Shown one piece after another: positions 6,459-12,947 of a stretch of DNA of 12,947 bases. The stretch comes from Pseudomonadota bacterium. Its GTDB lineage: Bacteria > Pseudomonadota > Alphaproteobacteria > Rhizobiales > Xanthobacteraceae. Position 1 is the first letter of the stretch; every line of letters begins with the position of its first letter. The stretch spans positions 1-12,947 of the forward strand of contig JAJYAH010000111.1 in assembly GCA_021779635.1 (NCBI GenBank). The letters run 5' to 3'. The notes below the pieces were generated by a model, which did not search any database, was not told where the DNA came from, and saw nothing but the letters and a program-made list of their open reading frames with translations. The position numbers were made by a program, and so were the translations under genes.

Positions 6459-7085
6459 CTAGCCGAATTCGATCACGTCGCCGGCCGGAATGCGGCCGGG
6501 CGCGCGGTGGAAAAGGTCGCGATCGATGACGGCGCGAAGCTTTGCGGTCGGCAGGGTATCATTTGCCCGCATCAGATTCCTGATCTCAAAGCCGCCGTCT
6601 TCGCTGATGGTCTTTAGCGATGCGATCACATGGGTGACACCGCCGCCATCCGAAAACGGCAGCAGCAGCCGCTCATATGCGACGATTCGACCGTAGATGT
6701 CATCGATATTGGAGATGGTGTAGACGGGAAGGCCACGCTGCACGGCTTCATAATAGACCGGCATCACAATCGGCGCGAGCTTGGCTCCGACATATTCGTC
6801 GAGATAGCGGCCCTTGCCGGTGTTGCCATAGGCGCTCGACATGCGCGTGCCATCGCTCTGGATCGTCAGGCGCGGAGGCACTTGGGTGGAATCGACCGTA
6901 TAATACACGAGATCCGGCAATTCGTCGGCGAGCCGGGAGGGCTGGTATTCCTCGATGCACGGCATCAGCCGTTCGCGGGCGTAAAGCCGCAACCAGGTAT
7001 TCAACAGATCCCGTTGCTTGATCGATTTGACGATCGTGGGGTTGGCGCTCTGGAATTCCAAGGCTGCAATCCGATCCCGATGCAA
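6459..7085 (-). CDS. PAS_5-like sensory-domain protein, first copy of a tandem pair
   Basis: A PAS_5-like protein of 200-208 residues and the promoter-proximal member of the pair. Conserved blocks match the neighbour: S-I-K-Q-R-D-L-L-N-T-W-L-R, then R-Y-L-D-E-Y-V-G, then Y-E-R-L-L-L-P-F, then I-R-N-L-M-R-A. Two TTG starts are possible. The one at 7085 adds eight residues (M-H-R-D-R-I-A-A). The one at 7061 gives M-E-F-Q-S-A-N-P, which aligns directly with the neighbour's M-K-F-E-S-A-D-P and has GGGATCGG about 9 bases upstream, so 7061 may be the true start. No membrane segment or output domain is visible. I see no convincing promoter in the gene-free region upstream. Confidence 0.8.
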   Translation of the reverse strand: MHRDRIAALEFQSANPTIVKSIKQRDLLNTWLRLYARERLMPCIEEYQPSRLADELPDLVYYTVDSTQVPPRLTIQSDGTRMSSAYGNTGKGRYLDEYVGAKLAPIVMPVYYEAVQRGLPVYTISNIDDIYGRIVAYERLLLPFSDGGGVTHVIASLKTISEDGGFEIRNLMRANDTLPTAKLRAVIDRDLFHRAPGRIPAGDVIEFG

Positions 7086-7294
7086 AACAGCCTAGCATCG
7101 GCCTCAGGCGCAAATTTTTGGTGAAAACGCCAGATTGCGTCGAAACAACGTTAACGGCTGCTTTCCGGACGGCGCGGCGGGGCGCCCGCAGGATCGGGCA
7201 AACCGGCTAATCGGGCCCTCACGCAATTCGACTATTGGCGAATCCGCAACGTGTTCGCTCTGCCCTATGCCCAGCTTTCCGCCTTGCCTAAACC

Positions 7295-7365
7295 ATGCCG
7301 TTGACGGCATATTCCCGGCCGGAGGCGGCCGGCCGGGGACGGGACTTCCCAAAGGCGTCTGGGAA
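7295..7365 (+). promoter_or_regulatory. Three consecutive hairpins upstream of the transporter operon
   Basis: Hairpin 1: ATGCCG (7295-7300)/CGGCAT (7305-7310), loop 4. Hairpin 2: CCCGGCCG (7314-7321)/CGGCCGGG (7330-7337), loop 8. Hairpin 3: TTCCCA (7346-7351)/TGGGAA (7360-7365), loop 8. No T-run follows, so they are not simple terminators. They could be a structured leader if transcription starts upstream of 7295, or protein-binding inverted repeats. Confidence 0.35.
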
Positions 7366-7376
7366 AACCTGCCAGG

Positions 7377-7393
7377 TTGGAAGAAATTTGGCT
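7377..7393 (+). promoter_or_regulatory. Possible sigma-54 (-24/-12) promoter for the transporter operon
   Basis: The sequence TTGG (7377-7380), ten bases, then GCT (7391-7393) has the required GG-N10-GC spacing and the flanking TT and T of the consensus, but lacks the usual CAC after the GG. The start point would be near 7404, 34 bases before livG. Such motifs arise by chance in GC-rich DNA. Confidence 0.25.
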
Positions 7394-7437
7394 ACGCGCG
7401 ACAGCACTCGCGGCGATGGCTAATGGGGGAAATTTGA

Positions 7438-8193
7438 TTGGCCGATGAGTTCATTCTCGAAACCCACGGATTGACCAAGGAATTCGCGGGATTCTACGCC
7501 GTTCGCGATGTCGATCTCCGGGTCCGCCGTGGAAGCATTCACGCGTTGATCGGGCCGAACGGCGCCGGCAAAACGACATGCTTCAATCTGTTGACCAAGT
7601 TCCTGAAGCCGTCGGCAGGCCAGATCCTTTATAAGGGCCAGGACATTACCGCGATGGCGCCGGCCGACGTGGCGCGCCTCGGCCTGGTGCGCTCGTTCCA
7701 GATCTCGGCCGTGTTCCCGCATCTGACCGCGCTGGAAAATGTCAGGGTGGCGCTGCAGCGCCAGCACGGCCACTCGTTCGATTTCTGGCGTTCCAAAACC
7801 GTGCTCGACCGCTTCAATAGCCGCGCCCATGAGTTGCTCGACGACGTCGGCCTAAGCGAGTTTGCAACCACGGCGGCGGTCGAGATGCCCTATGGGCGCA
7901 AGCGCGCCCTTGAAATCGCGACCACGCTGGCGCTCGATCCGGAAATGATGCTGCTCGACGAGCCGATGGCCGGCATGGGACATGAAGACATCGACAAGAT
8001 CGCGGCGCTGATCAAGCGCATCTCCGCGAAATACACCATCCTGATGGTCGAACACAATCTGAGCGTGGTGGCGAACCTTTCCGACATCATCACCGTGCTG
8101 ACGCGCGGTCACGTGCTGGCGGAAGGCAACTACGCCGATTTGTCCAAGGACGAGCGCGTCAAGGAAGCCTATCTGGGGGCAGGTCATGGCTGA
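7438..8193 (+). CDS. livG: HAAT-family ABC transporter ATPase, LivG type
   Basis: A 251-residue cytoplasmic ATPase that powers uptake with the LivF-type partner and the two permeases downstream. Walker A G-P-N-G-A-G-K-T is at residues 39-46, the Q-loop glutamine at 88, Walker B M-M-L-L-D-E at 170-175, and the switch histidine at 206 (M-V-E-H-N). The signature is Y-G-R-K-R (152-156) where most ABC ATPases have L-S-G-G-Q; this is usual for LivG proteins, which carry Y-G-Q-Q-R-like forms. The start is TTG 7438, with GGGGGA (7425-7430) 7 bases upstream. It is the first gene of a five-gene operon and overlaps livF by 8 bases. The symbol denotes the subfamily, not proof of leucine transport. Confidence 0.93.
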   Translation: MADEFILETHGLTKEFAGFYAVRDVDLRVRRGSIHALIGPNGAGKTTCFNLLTKFLKPSAGQILYKGQDITAMAPADVARLGLVRSFQISAVFPHLTALENVRVALQRQHGHSFDFWRSKTVLDRFNSRAHELLDDVGLSEFATTAAVEMPYGRKRALEIATTLALDPEMMLLDEPMAGMGHEDIDKIAALIKRISAKYTILMVEHNLSVVANLSDIITVLTRGHVLAEGNYADLSKDERVKEAYLGAGHG

Positions 8194-8947
8194 TTTGAAA
8201 ACGCCTGAAGCCGCCGCGACCAGGCCCGTGCCAGCGACCGGTGCCGGCAAACCGGTGCTCTCGGTCCAGAATCTTCAGGCCTGGTACGGCGAGTCCCACA
8301 TCCTCCACGGCGTCGATTTCAACGTGAATGCCGGCGAGGTGGTCACGCTGCTCGGCCGCAACGGCGCCGGCAAGACGACGACGCTGAAATCGGTGATGGG
8401 GATCATCGGCAAGCGCACCGGTTCGGTGCGCTTCAATGACCAGGAAATCATCCGGGCGTCGTCGGACAAGATCGCCCGCCAGGGCATCGCGATTTGTCCG
8501 GAGGAACGCGGGATTTTCGCCAGCCTCGACGTCCGCGAGAATCTGCTGTTGCCGCCGATCGTGCGCAGCGGCGGGTTGTCGCTCGACCAGATCTTCGACC
8601 TGTTTCCCAATCTCAAGGAACGGCTCAACAGCCAGGGCACCAAATTGTCGGGTGGCGAACAGCAGATGCTGGCGATCGCGCGAATCCTGCGCACCGGCGC
8701 GCGATTCCTGATGCTGGACGAGCCGACCGAGGGTCTCGCGCCGGTCATCATCCAGCAAATCGGTCACACCATCGCACGGCTCAAATCGGAGGGCTTTACC
8801 ATCCTTTTGGTCGAACAGAATTTCCGATTTGCGGCAACGGTCGCCGATCGCTTTTTCATCGTCGAACACGGCAAGATCATCGACGGTTTTGCGAGCGCGG
8901 AGCTGCAAGCCAATATGACGAAGCTTCACACCTATCTCGGCGTCTGA
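8186..8947 (+). CDS. livF: HAAT-family ABC transporter ATPase, LivF type
   Basis: A 253-residue ATPase, the second nucleotide-binding subunit. Walker A G-R-N-G-A-G-K-T is at residues 57-64, signature L-S-G-G-E at 154-158, Walker B F-L-M-L-D-E at 174-179, followed by P-T-E-G-L-A-P, the LivF hallmark. The switch position is Gln211 (L-V-E-Q-N) instead of histidine, which is normal for LivF. Compared with E. coli LivF there is an extra ~20-residue N-terminal stretch rich in Ala, Pro and Thr (residues 5-22). The ATG lies 8 bases inside the end of livG, so the two ATPases are translationally coupled and made in matched amounts. The binding-protein gene follows after 33 bases. Confidence 0.94.
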   Translation: MADLKTPEAAATRPVPATGAGKPVLSVQNLQAWYGESHILHGVDFNVNAGEVVTLLGRNGAGKTTTLKSVMGIIGKRTGSVRFNDQEIIRASSDKIARQGIAICPEERGIFASLDVRENLLLPPIVRSGGLSLDQIFDLFPNLKERLNSQGTKLSGGEQQMLAIARILRTGARFLMLDEPTEGLAPVIIQQIGHTIARLKSEGFTILLVEQNFRFAATVADRFFIVEHGKIIDGFASAELQANMTKLHTYLGV

Positions 8948-8980
8948 AAGCAACGAGAAAAAGAATAAGAGGAGGCCACT

Positions 8981-10201
8981 ATGAAGAACAAGATTGCGGC
9001 GCTGCTACTCGGAACGGCCGTGGCGCTTGCCACCGGGAACCTTGCTGTCGCGCAGGACAAGACCGTCAAGATCGGATCGTTGAGCGATCAATCCGGCCTT
9101 TACGCCGACCTCGGTGGTCCCGGCTCGACGCTGGCCGCCCAGATGGCGGTCGAGGATTCCGGCATGACGGCCAAGGGATGGAAGATCGACATTATTTCCG
9201 GCGATCATCTCAATAAGCCCGACGTCGGCGTGAACATCGCGCGCCAATGGTTCGACGTCGACAAGGTCGATGTCATCGTCGACATTCCGAACTCCGGCGT
9301 CGCGCTGGCAGTCAGCAATATGGTGAAGGAGAAAAACGGGATCCTGCTCGATTCAGGTGCGGGAAGCTCGGATTTGACCAACGCGCAATGCACCCCAAAC
9401 ACCATCCACTGGGCCTACGACACCTACACGCTGGCTCACGGCACCGGCACGGCGCTGGCGAAGGCAGGCGGCGACAGCTGGTTCTTTCTCACGGCCGACT
9501 ATGCCTTCGGCGCCGCTCTCGAGCGTGACACCACTGCGGCCGTGAAGGCTGCGGGCGGCAAGGTCCTCGGCGGCGTCAAGCATCCGCTCGGCACGTCGGA
9601 CTTCTCCTCCTTCCTGCTGCAGGCGCAGGCCTCGAAGGCGAAGATCATCGGTCTTGCCAACGCCGGTGCCGATACCACCAACGCGATCAAGCAGGCCGCT
9701 GAATTCGGCATTGTCGCTGGAGGCCAGAAGCTCGCGGCGTTGCTGCTGTTCATTACCGACGTTCACTCGCTCGGTCTCAACACCGCGCAGGGCCTCAATT
9801 TCACCGAAACGTTCTACTGGGACATGAACGACCAGACCCGGGCGTTCTCGAAGCGCTTTCAGGACCGCATGAAGAATCACAACATGCCGACCATGGTGCA
9901 TGCCGGGGTCTATGCGAGCCTGCTGCATTACTTCAAGGCGCTGGAAGCGCTTGGGGGTAATCCGCACGATGGCGCCAAGGTCGTCGCCAAGATGAAGGAA
10001 TTGCCGACCGACGACCCGCTGTTCGGGAAGGGCAGCATCGAGCCGAACGGTCGCACGATTCATCCGGCTTATCTTTTCGAGGTCAAAAAGCCTTCCGAGT
10101 CCAAAGGTCCCTGGGACTACTACAAGCTCGTTGCCGCCATTCCTGCGGGCGAAGCCTTTACGCCGCTGGACAAGAGCACTTGTCCGCTGTTGAAAAAGTA
10201 A
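8981..10201 (+). CDS. Periplasmic substrate-binding protein of HAAT ABC transporter (Peripla_BP_6 type)
   Basis: A 406-residue periplasmic binding protein with a Sec signal peptide: K-N-K, a hydrophobic core, and a predicted cut after A-V-A (residue 24). The mature protein begins V-K-I-G-S-L-S-D-Q-S-G-L-Y-A-D-L-G-G, typical of the type I Peripla_BP_6 fold, and A-D-Y-A-F-G (about 168-173) marks the second lobe. Only two cysteines are seen, Cys137 and Cys401, so a disulfide tethering the C-terminal tail is plausible. Relatives in Rhodopseudomonas and Bradyrhizobium bind branched-chain amino acids, amides or aromatic acids; the ligand here is undetermined. The strong ribosome site AGGAGG (8970-8975), 5 bases before ATG 8981, fits the high output usual for binding proteins. 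It stands third in the operon, after the ATPases. Confidence 0.94.
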   Translation: MKNKIAALLLGTAVALATGNLAVAQDKTVKIGSLSDQSGLYADLGGPGSTLAAQMAVEDSGMTAKGWKIDIISGDHLNKPDVGVNIARQWFDVDKVDVIVDIPNSGVALAVSNMVKEKNGILLDSGAGSSDLTNAQCTPNTIHWAYDTYTLAHGTGTALAKAGGDSWFFLTADYAFGAALERDTTAAVKAAGGKVLGGVKHPLGTSDFSSFLLQAQASKAKIIGLANAGADTTNAIKQAAEFGIVAGGQKLAALLLFITDVHSLGLNTAQGLNFTETFYWDMNDQTRAFSKRFQDRMKNHNMPTMVHAGVYASLLHYFKALEALGGNPHDGAKVVAKMKELPTDDPLFGKGSIEPNGRTIHPAYLFEVKKPSESKGPWDYYKLVAAIPAGEAFTPLDKSTCPLLKK

Positions 10202-10207
10202 CCCCGA

Positions 10208-10243
10208 GCTTCGGCGACATTGCGCCGCCGAAGCCTTCGTTTT
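10208..10243 (+). terminator. Hairpin after the binding-protein gene (attenuator or mRNA stabiliser)
   Basis: GCTTCGGCG (10208-10216) pairs perfectly with CGCCGAAGC (10226-10234) around a 9-base loop; a short TTTT follows at 10240-10243. It begins 7 bases after the binding-protein stop and ends before livH. Such an internal hairpin could partly terminate transcription or protect the upstream mRNA, giving more binding protein than permease. Confidence 0.55.
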
Positions 10244-10268
10244 GAGTCGTTGAGCGCGAGACAAAATC

Positions 10269-11132
10269 ATGCAGGCCCTTTACGCCCAACTGCTGGTCGG
10301 ATTGATCAACGGCTCGTTCTACGCGCTGCTCAGTCTCGGCCTGGCCGTGATCTTCGGGATGCTCAACATCATCAACTTCGCCCATGGCGCGCTCTACATG
10401 ATGGGCGCGTTCTGCGCCTATTTCCTGCTCAACGTGGCCAATATCGGCTATTGGCCGGCGCTGATCCTTGCCCCCGTCGCCGTCGGAATATTTGGCATGA
10501 TCCTGGAGCGGACGATGCTGCAATGGCTGTCCGGCCTCGATCATCTCTACGGGCTGTTGCTGACGTTCGGGCTGGCGCTGATCATTCAGGGCGTCTTTCA
10601 GAATTATTTTGGCTCGTCCGGTCTGCCCTATTCGATCCCCGATGAACTCAAGGGCGGCATGAATTTGGGATTCATGTACCTGCCGGTCTATCGCGGCTGG
10701 GTGGTCGTCTTCTCTCTCGTGGTGTGCCTGCTCACCTGGTATCTGATCGAGCGGACTCGGCTCGGCGCCAATCTGCGCGCCGCTACTGAGAATCCGACGC
10801 TGGTGCGCGCCTTCGGCATCAACGTGCCCCGGATGATCACGCTGACATATGGCCTCGGCGTCGGCCTCGCCGCGTTGGCCGGGGTGTTGTCGGCGCCGAT
10901 CAATCAGGTGCGGCCGCTTATGGGCGCCGATCTGATCATCGTCGTGTTTGCGGTGGTGGTGATCGGCGGGATGGGATCGATCATGGGATCGATCATCACC
11001 GGTTTCGCGCTCGGCGTGATCGAGGGCATGACCAAGTACTTTTATCCGGAAGCCTCCAACACCGTGGTCTTTGTCCTCATGGTGCTGGTGTTGCTGGTGA
11101 AGCCTTCGGGACTGACGGGGCGGGCGACCTGA
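10269..11132 (+). CDS. livH: HAAT-family ABC transporter permease, LivH type
   Basis: A 287-residue inner-membrane permease with about eight hydrophobic segments, matching LivH in length. Family blocks include G-L-I-N-G-S-F-Y-A-L-L-S-L-G-L (about residues 11-25), N-I-I-N-F-A-H-G-A-L-Y-M-M-G-A (33-47), and the cytoplasmic R-T-R-L-G-A-N-L-R-A-A loop that contacts the ATPases, followed by G-G-M-G-S-I-M-G-S. It pairs with LivM to form the transmembrane channel. ATG 10269 has only a weak upstream purine stretch (GCGAGA), in contrast to the strong site of the binding-protein gene. The stop is 1 base before the livM ATG. Confidence 0.94.
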   Translation: MQALYAQLLVGLINGSFYALLSLGLAVIFGMLNIINFAHGALYMMGAFCAYFLLNVANIGYWPALILAPVAVGIFGMILERTMLQWLSGLDHLYGLLLTFGLALIIQGVFQNYFGSSGLPYSIPDELKGGMNLGFMYLPVYRGWVVVFSLVVCLLTWYLIERTRLGANLRAATENPTLVRAFGINVPRMITLTYGLGVGLAALAGVLSAPINQVRPLMGADLIIVVFAVVVIGGMGSIMGSIITGFALGVIEGMTKYFYPEASNTVVFVLMVLVLLVKPSGLTGRAT

Positions 11133-11133
11133 C

Positions 11134-12102
11134 ATGACAGTCACCACCGACGATACGTTGCCGACGAACCCGCGCGCCATCCGCGATGAGATGATCGCGT
11201 TCGGCGTCATGACGGCGCTGCTGTTGATCGTGCCTCTGACCGGCGTCTACCCATTCTTTGTGATGCAGGCGCTGTGTTTTGCGCTGCTGGCCTGCGCTTT
11301 CAACCTCTTGATCGGCTATGGCGGGCTGCTGTCGTTCGGCCACGCGATGTTTCTGGGGACCGCGGGCTACGTCACCGCCCACGCCCTGAAGGTCTGGGGC
11401 GTCACGCCGGAGCTTGGAATTCTGATCGGCACCGCTGCGGCCGCCGCACTTGGCGTTATCACCGGCCTCGTCGCGATCAGGCGGCAAGGCATCTATTTTG
11501 CGATGATTACCCTCGCGCTGTCGCAGCTACTGTATTTCATCTATCTGCAGACGCCGTTCACCCATGGCGAAGACGGCATCCAGGGTATTCCGCAGGGACA
11601 TCTGTTCGGGATTTTCAATCTTGAGAACCCGACGGTGCTTTATTACGTCATCCTCGCCGGGTTCCTGCTCGGTTTCCTGCTGATTTTCCGTACCATCAAT
11701 TCCCCGTTCGGCGAGGTCCTGAAGTCGATCCGGGAAAACGAGCAGCGGGCGATCTCGCTCGGCTACAAGACCGACCAATACAAGCTGCTCGCCTATATTC
11801 TGTCCGGAACGCTGGCCGGCTTTGCCGGCGCGTTGAAGGTGTTCGTTGCGCAAAACGCCTCGTTGACCGATGTGCATTGGAGCATGTCGGGCGAGATCGT
11901 GCTGATGACGCTGGTTGGCGGCCTCGGCACCGTATTCGGCCCGGTGGTGGGCGCCTTCGTGATCATCGCCATGCAGCAATATCTGGCCGGGTTCGGGCAA
12001 TGGGTGACCGTGATCCAGGGCGTGATCTTCGTGGTCTGCGTGCTGACCTTCCGCCGTGGCGTGATCGGCGAGATCGCGCATTTCTTCCGACGATCGCTGT
12101 AG
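11134..12102 (+). CDS. livM: HAAT-family ABC transporter permease, LivM type
   Basis: A 322-residue inner-membrane permease and the last gene of the transporter operon. LivM blocks are clear: N-L-L-I-G-Y-G-G-L-L-S-F-G-H-A-M-F-L-G, then R-R-Q-G-I-Y-F-A-M-I-T-L-A-L-S-Q, then S-P-F-G-E-V-L-K-S-I-R-E-N-E-Q-R-A as the coupling loop, and G-G-L-G-T-V-F-G-P-V-V-G-A near the end. It lacks the long N-terminal extension of E. coli LivM. The ATG is 1 base after the livH stop, so translation is coupled. No strong terminator follows; only weak inverted repeats (12150-12162) are seen before the phosphate locus. Confidence 0.94.
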   Translation: MTVTTDDTLPTNPRAIRDEMIAFGVMTALLLIVPLTGVYPFFVMQALCFALLACAFNLLIGYGGLLSFGHAMFLGTAGYVTAHALKVWGVTPELGILIGTAAAAALGVITGLVAIRRQGIYFAMITLALSQLLYFIYLQTPFTHGEDGIQGIPQGHLFGIFNLENPTVLYYVILAGFLLGFLLIFRTINSPFGEVLKSIRENEQRAISLGYKTDQYKLLAYILSGTLAGFAGALKVFVAQNASLTDVHWSMSGEIVLMTLVGGLGTVFGPVVGAFVIIAMQQYLAGFGQWVTVIQGVIFVVCVLTFRRGVIGEIAHFFRRSL

Positions 12103-12167
12103 CCGGACCGACTTCGCGACATTTCCACGACCGATAAAGCGGTGGATGACCGGGTTCCCCGGGCTGC

Positions 12168-12197
12168 TTGCTACGCTTTCCCGGCAAAATGGTTTAT
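12168..12197 (+). promoter_or_regulatory. Candidate promoter of the DUF47-pit operon
   Basis: TTGCTA (12168-12173) and GTTTAT (12192-12197) are separated by 18 bases. The -10 box overlaps the left edge of the PhoB box, so PhoB binding would hinder polymerase. The hexamer matches are moderate. Confidence 0.35.
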
Positions 12198-12213
12198 GAC
12201 AGCCACGTGACAG
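12196..12213 (-). promoter_or_regulatory. PhoB (Pho) box upstream of DUF47-pit
   Basis: On the minus strand this reads CTGTCAC, four bases (GTGG), then CTGTCAT: two 7-base direct repeats with 4-base spacing, matching the PhoB consensus (CTGTCAT-N4-CTGTCAT) at 13 of 14 positions. It ends 40 bases before the DUF47 ATG and points away from it, a place and orientation suited to repression. There is no leftward gene nearby that it could activate. Confidence 0.75.
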
Positions 12214-12253
12214 CTGGCTCAAGCCGGCCATTTTCGCAAACGATGGACATATC

Positions 12254-12898
12254 ATGCTGGGCTGGTTTCGCGGCTTTCTCCCAAGGGAGGAACGGTTTTT
12301 CGATCTGTTCGCCCGGCATTCCCAAACCGTCGTGCAAGGCGCGTTGGCGCTGCGGGACATGCTGCAAGGCGGCGACGAGACCCCGGTATTCTGTCAGCGC
12401 GTCAATCAGTTCGAAAATGACGCCGACAATATCACCCGCGAGGTGCTGACCGCGGTGCGCAGAACGTTCATCACGCCGTTCGACCGCGGCGACATCAAGA
12501 ACCTGATCACCTCGATGGACGACGCCATCGACCAGATGCAGCAGACCGCCAAGGCGGTCATTCTGTTCGAGGTCCGCACCTTCGAGCCGCCGATGCGCGA
12601 AATGGGTACGCTATTGGTCGAATGCGCAAATCTCGTCGGCCGCGCGCTGCCGCTGTTGAAATCGATCGGCCAGAATGTCTCGATGCTGACCGCGATTACC
12701 GAGGAAGTGACCAAACTGGAAGGGCGCGTCGACGATCTTCACGACATCGGCCTGAAGGAGCTTTTCCTCAAGCATCGAGACGCCAACGCGATGGATTTCA
12801 TCGTCGGCGCGGAAATCTACGATCATCTCGAGAAAGTCGCCGACCGATTCGATGACGTCGCCAACGAGATCAACAGCATCGTGATCGAACAGGTATAG
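12254..12898 (+). CDS. DUF47/PhoU-like Pit accessory protein
   Basis: A 214-residue soluble, all-helical protein of the DUF47 (YkaA/OrfA) family, related to PhoU. Recognisable parts are R-E-E-R-F-F-D-L-F near the N-terminus, F-E-N-D-A-D-N-I-T-R-E-V (about residues 53-64), then T-P-F-D-R-G-D-I-K-N-L-I (about 74-85). A C-terminal block reads Y-D-H-L-E-K-V-A-D-R-F-D-D-V-A-N-E-I. The acidic E/D-x-x-D motifs are those that bind metal in PhoU-like proteins. It is thought to modulate the low-affinity Pit phosphate transporter encoded next. ATG 12254 has a weak ribosome site (GGA). The pit start follows 14 bases after the stop. The upstream PhoB box suggests repression during phosphate starvation, as reported for orfA-pit of Sinorhizobium meliloti. 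Confidence 0.93.
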   Translation: MLGWFRGFLPREERFFDLFARHSQTVVQGALALRDMLQGGDETPVFCQRVNQFENDADNITREVLTAVRRTFITPFDRGDIKNLITSMDDAIDQMQQTAKAVILFEVRTFEPPMREMGTLLVECANLVGRALPLLKSIGQNVSMLTAITEEVTKLEGRVDDLHDIGLKELFLKHRDANAMDFIVGAEIYDHLEKVADRFDDVANEINSIVIEQV

Positions 12899-12912
12899 GG
12901 CAGGGCCGCGCA

Positions 12913-12947
12913 GTGGATGCCACGCTTGGTCTTCCGGTTCTGGTCGG
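12913..12947 (+). CDS. pit: Pit-type inorganic phosphate transporter, first 11 codons (partial)
   Basis: A GTG at 12913 opens a frame reading M-D-A-T-L-G-L-P-V-L-V to the window edge, which is how rhizobial Pit proteins begin. AGGG (12902-12905) provides a ribosome site 7 bases upstream. The position directly after a DUF47 gene is the standard DUF47-pit arrangement. Pit is a low-affinity, proton-coupled phosphate (metal-phosphate) symporter of the inner membrane. Only the very start is visible, so the call rests on context and these residues. Confidence 0.65.
   Translation, partial: MDATLGLPVLV

Larger units (their letters stand above)
7086..7437. promoter_or_regulatory. 352-base gene-free leader between the PAS pair and the transporter operon
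   Basis: No open frame here looks coding. It must hold the leftward PAS promoter and the rightward transporter promoter. Visible elements are an 8-base palindrome CGTTAACG (7149-7156), three consecutive hairpins between 7295 and 7365, a possible sigma-54 promoter (7377-7393) and the livG ribosome site GGGGGA (7425-7430). I find no good sigma-70 promoter on either strand. Confidence 0.5.

Noticed and set aside
8159..8953. Leftward 264-codon frame opposite livF
   Set aside because: The sense strand carries all ABC ATPase motifs; the antisense product shows none and has no ribosome site.
9353..11210. Long leftward open frames of 305 and 350 codons opposite the binding-protein and livH genes
   Set aside because: Both are low-complexity antisense translations (many Arg, His, Gln, Asp) of well-recognised genes; high GC suppresses stop codons on the opposite strand.
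12150..12162. Short hairpin CCGGG-TTC-CCCGG after livM as operon terminator
   Set aside because: There is only a 5-bp stem with no following T-run; such repeats are frequent by chance in this base composition.

Overview
The window looks like chromosomal DNA of a high-GC alphaproteobacterium, most likely of the Bradyrhizobium/Rhodopseudomonas group. This rests on G/C-rich third codon positions, several TTG starts, a Liv-type (HAAT) ABC transporter, a pair of PAS_5-like proteins and a DUF47 (orfA)-pit phosphate locus. I see no tRNA, rRNA, CRISPR array, insertion sequence or phage gene. Most of the window is ordinary core or accessory metabolism; the points of interest are regulatory sites and a few damaged or overlooked small genes.

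Left part (1-3183): the last codons of a rightward gene, then a leftward ~406-residue regulator with two different DNA-binding helix-turn-helix regions. Rightward from there come a 42-residue membrane micro-ORF joined by an ATGA overlap to a 97-residue membrane protein, then an MFS efflux-type transporter.

Middle part (3184-7085): a leftward TetR repressor diverges from a SnoaL/NTF2-like gene and a four-helix membrane protein. The gap between them holds a near-consensus sigma-70 promoter covered by two abutting 21-bp palindromes, a textbook repressor switch. The SnoaL-like frame has no start codon beside its ribosome binding site, which suggests a one-base deletion. Next come a leftward methyltransferase remnant lacking its SAM-binding N-terminus, a rightward ArsC/Spx-type (YffB-like) gene, and two leftward tandem PAS_5-like paralogues 3 bases apart.

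Right part (7086-12947): a 352-base gene-free leader with three consecutive short hairpins and a possible sigma-54 promoter precedes a complete five-gene HAAT transporter in the order livG-livF-substrate-binding protein-livH-livM. A strong hairpin sits between the binding-protein and livH genes. The window ends with a phosphate locus: a DUF47/PhoU-like Pit accessory protein and the first 11 codons of the Pit transporter. A near-perfect PhoB box overlaps the likely promoter, in the orientation opposite to the genes, which fits the PhoB-mediated repression known for orfA-pit in rhizobia.
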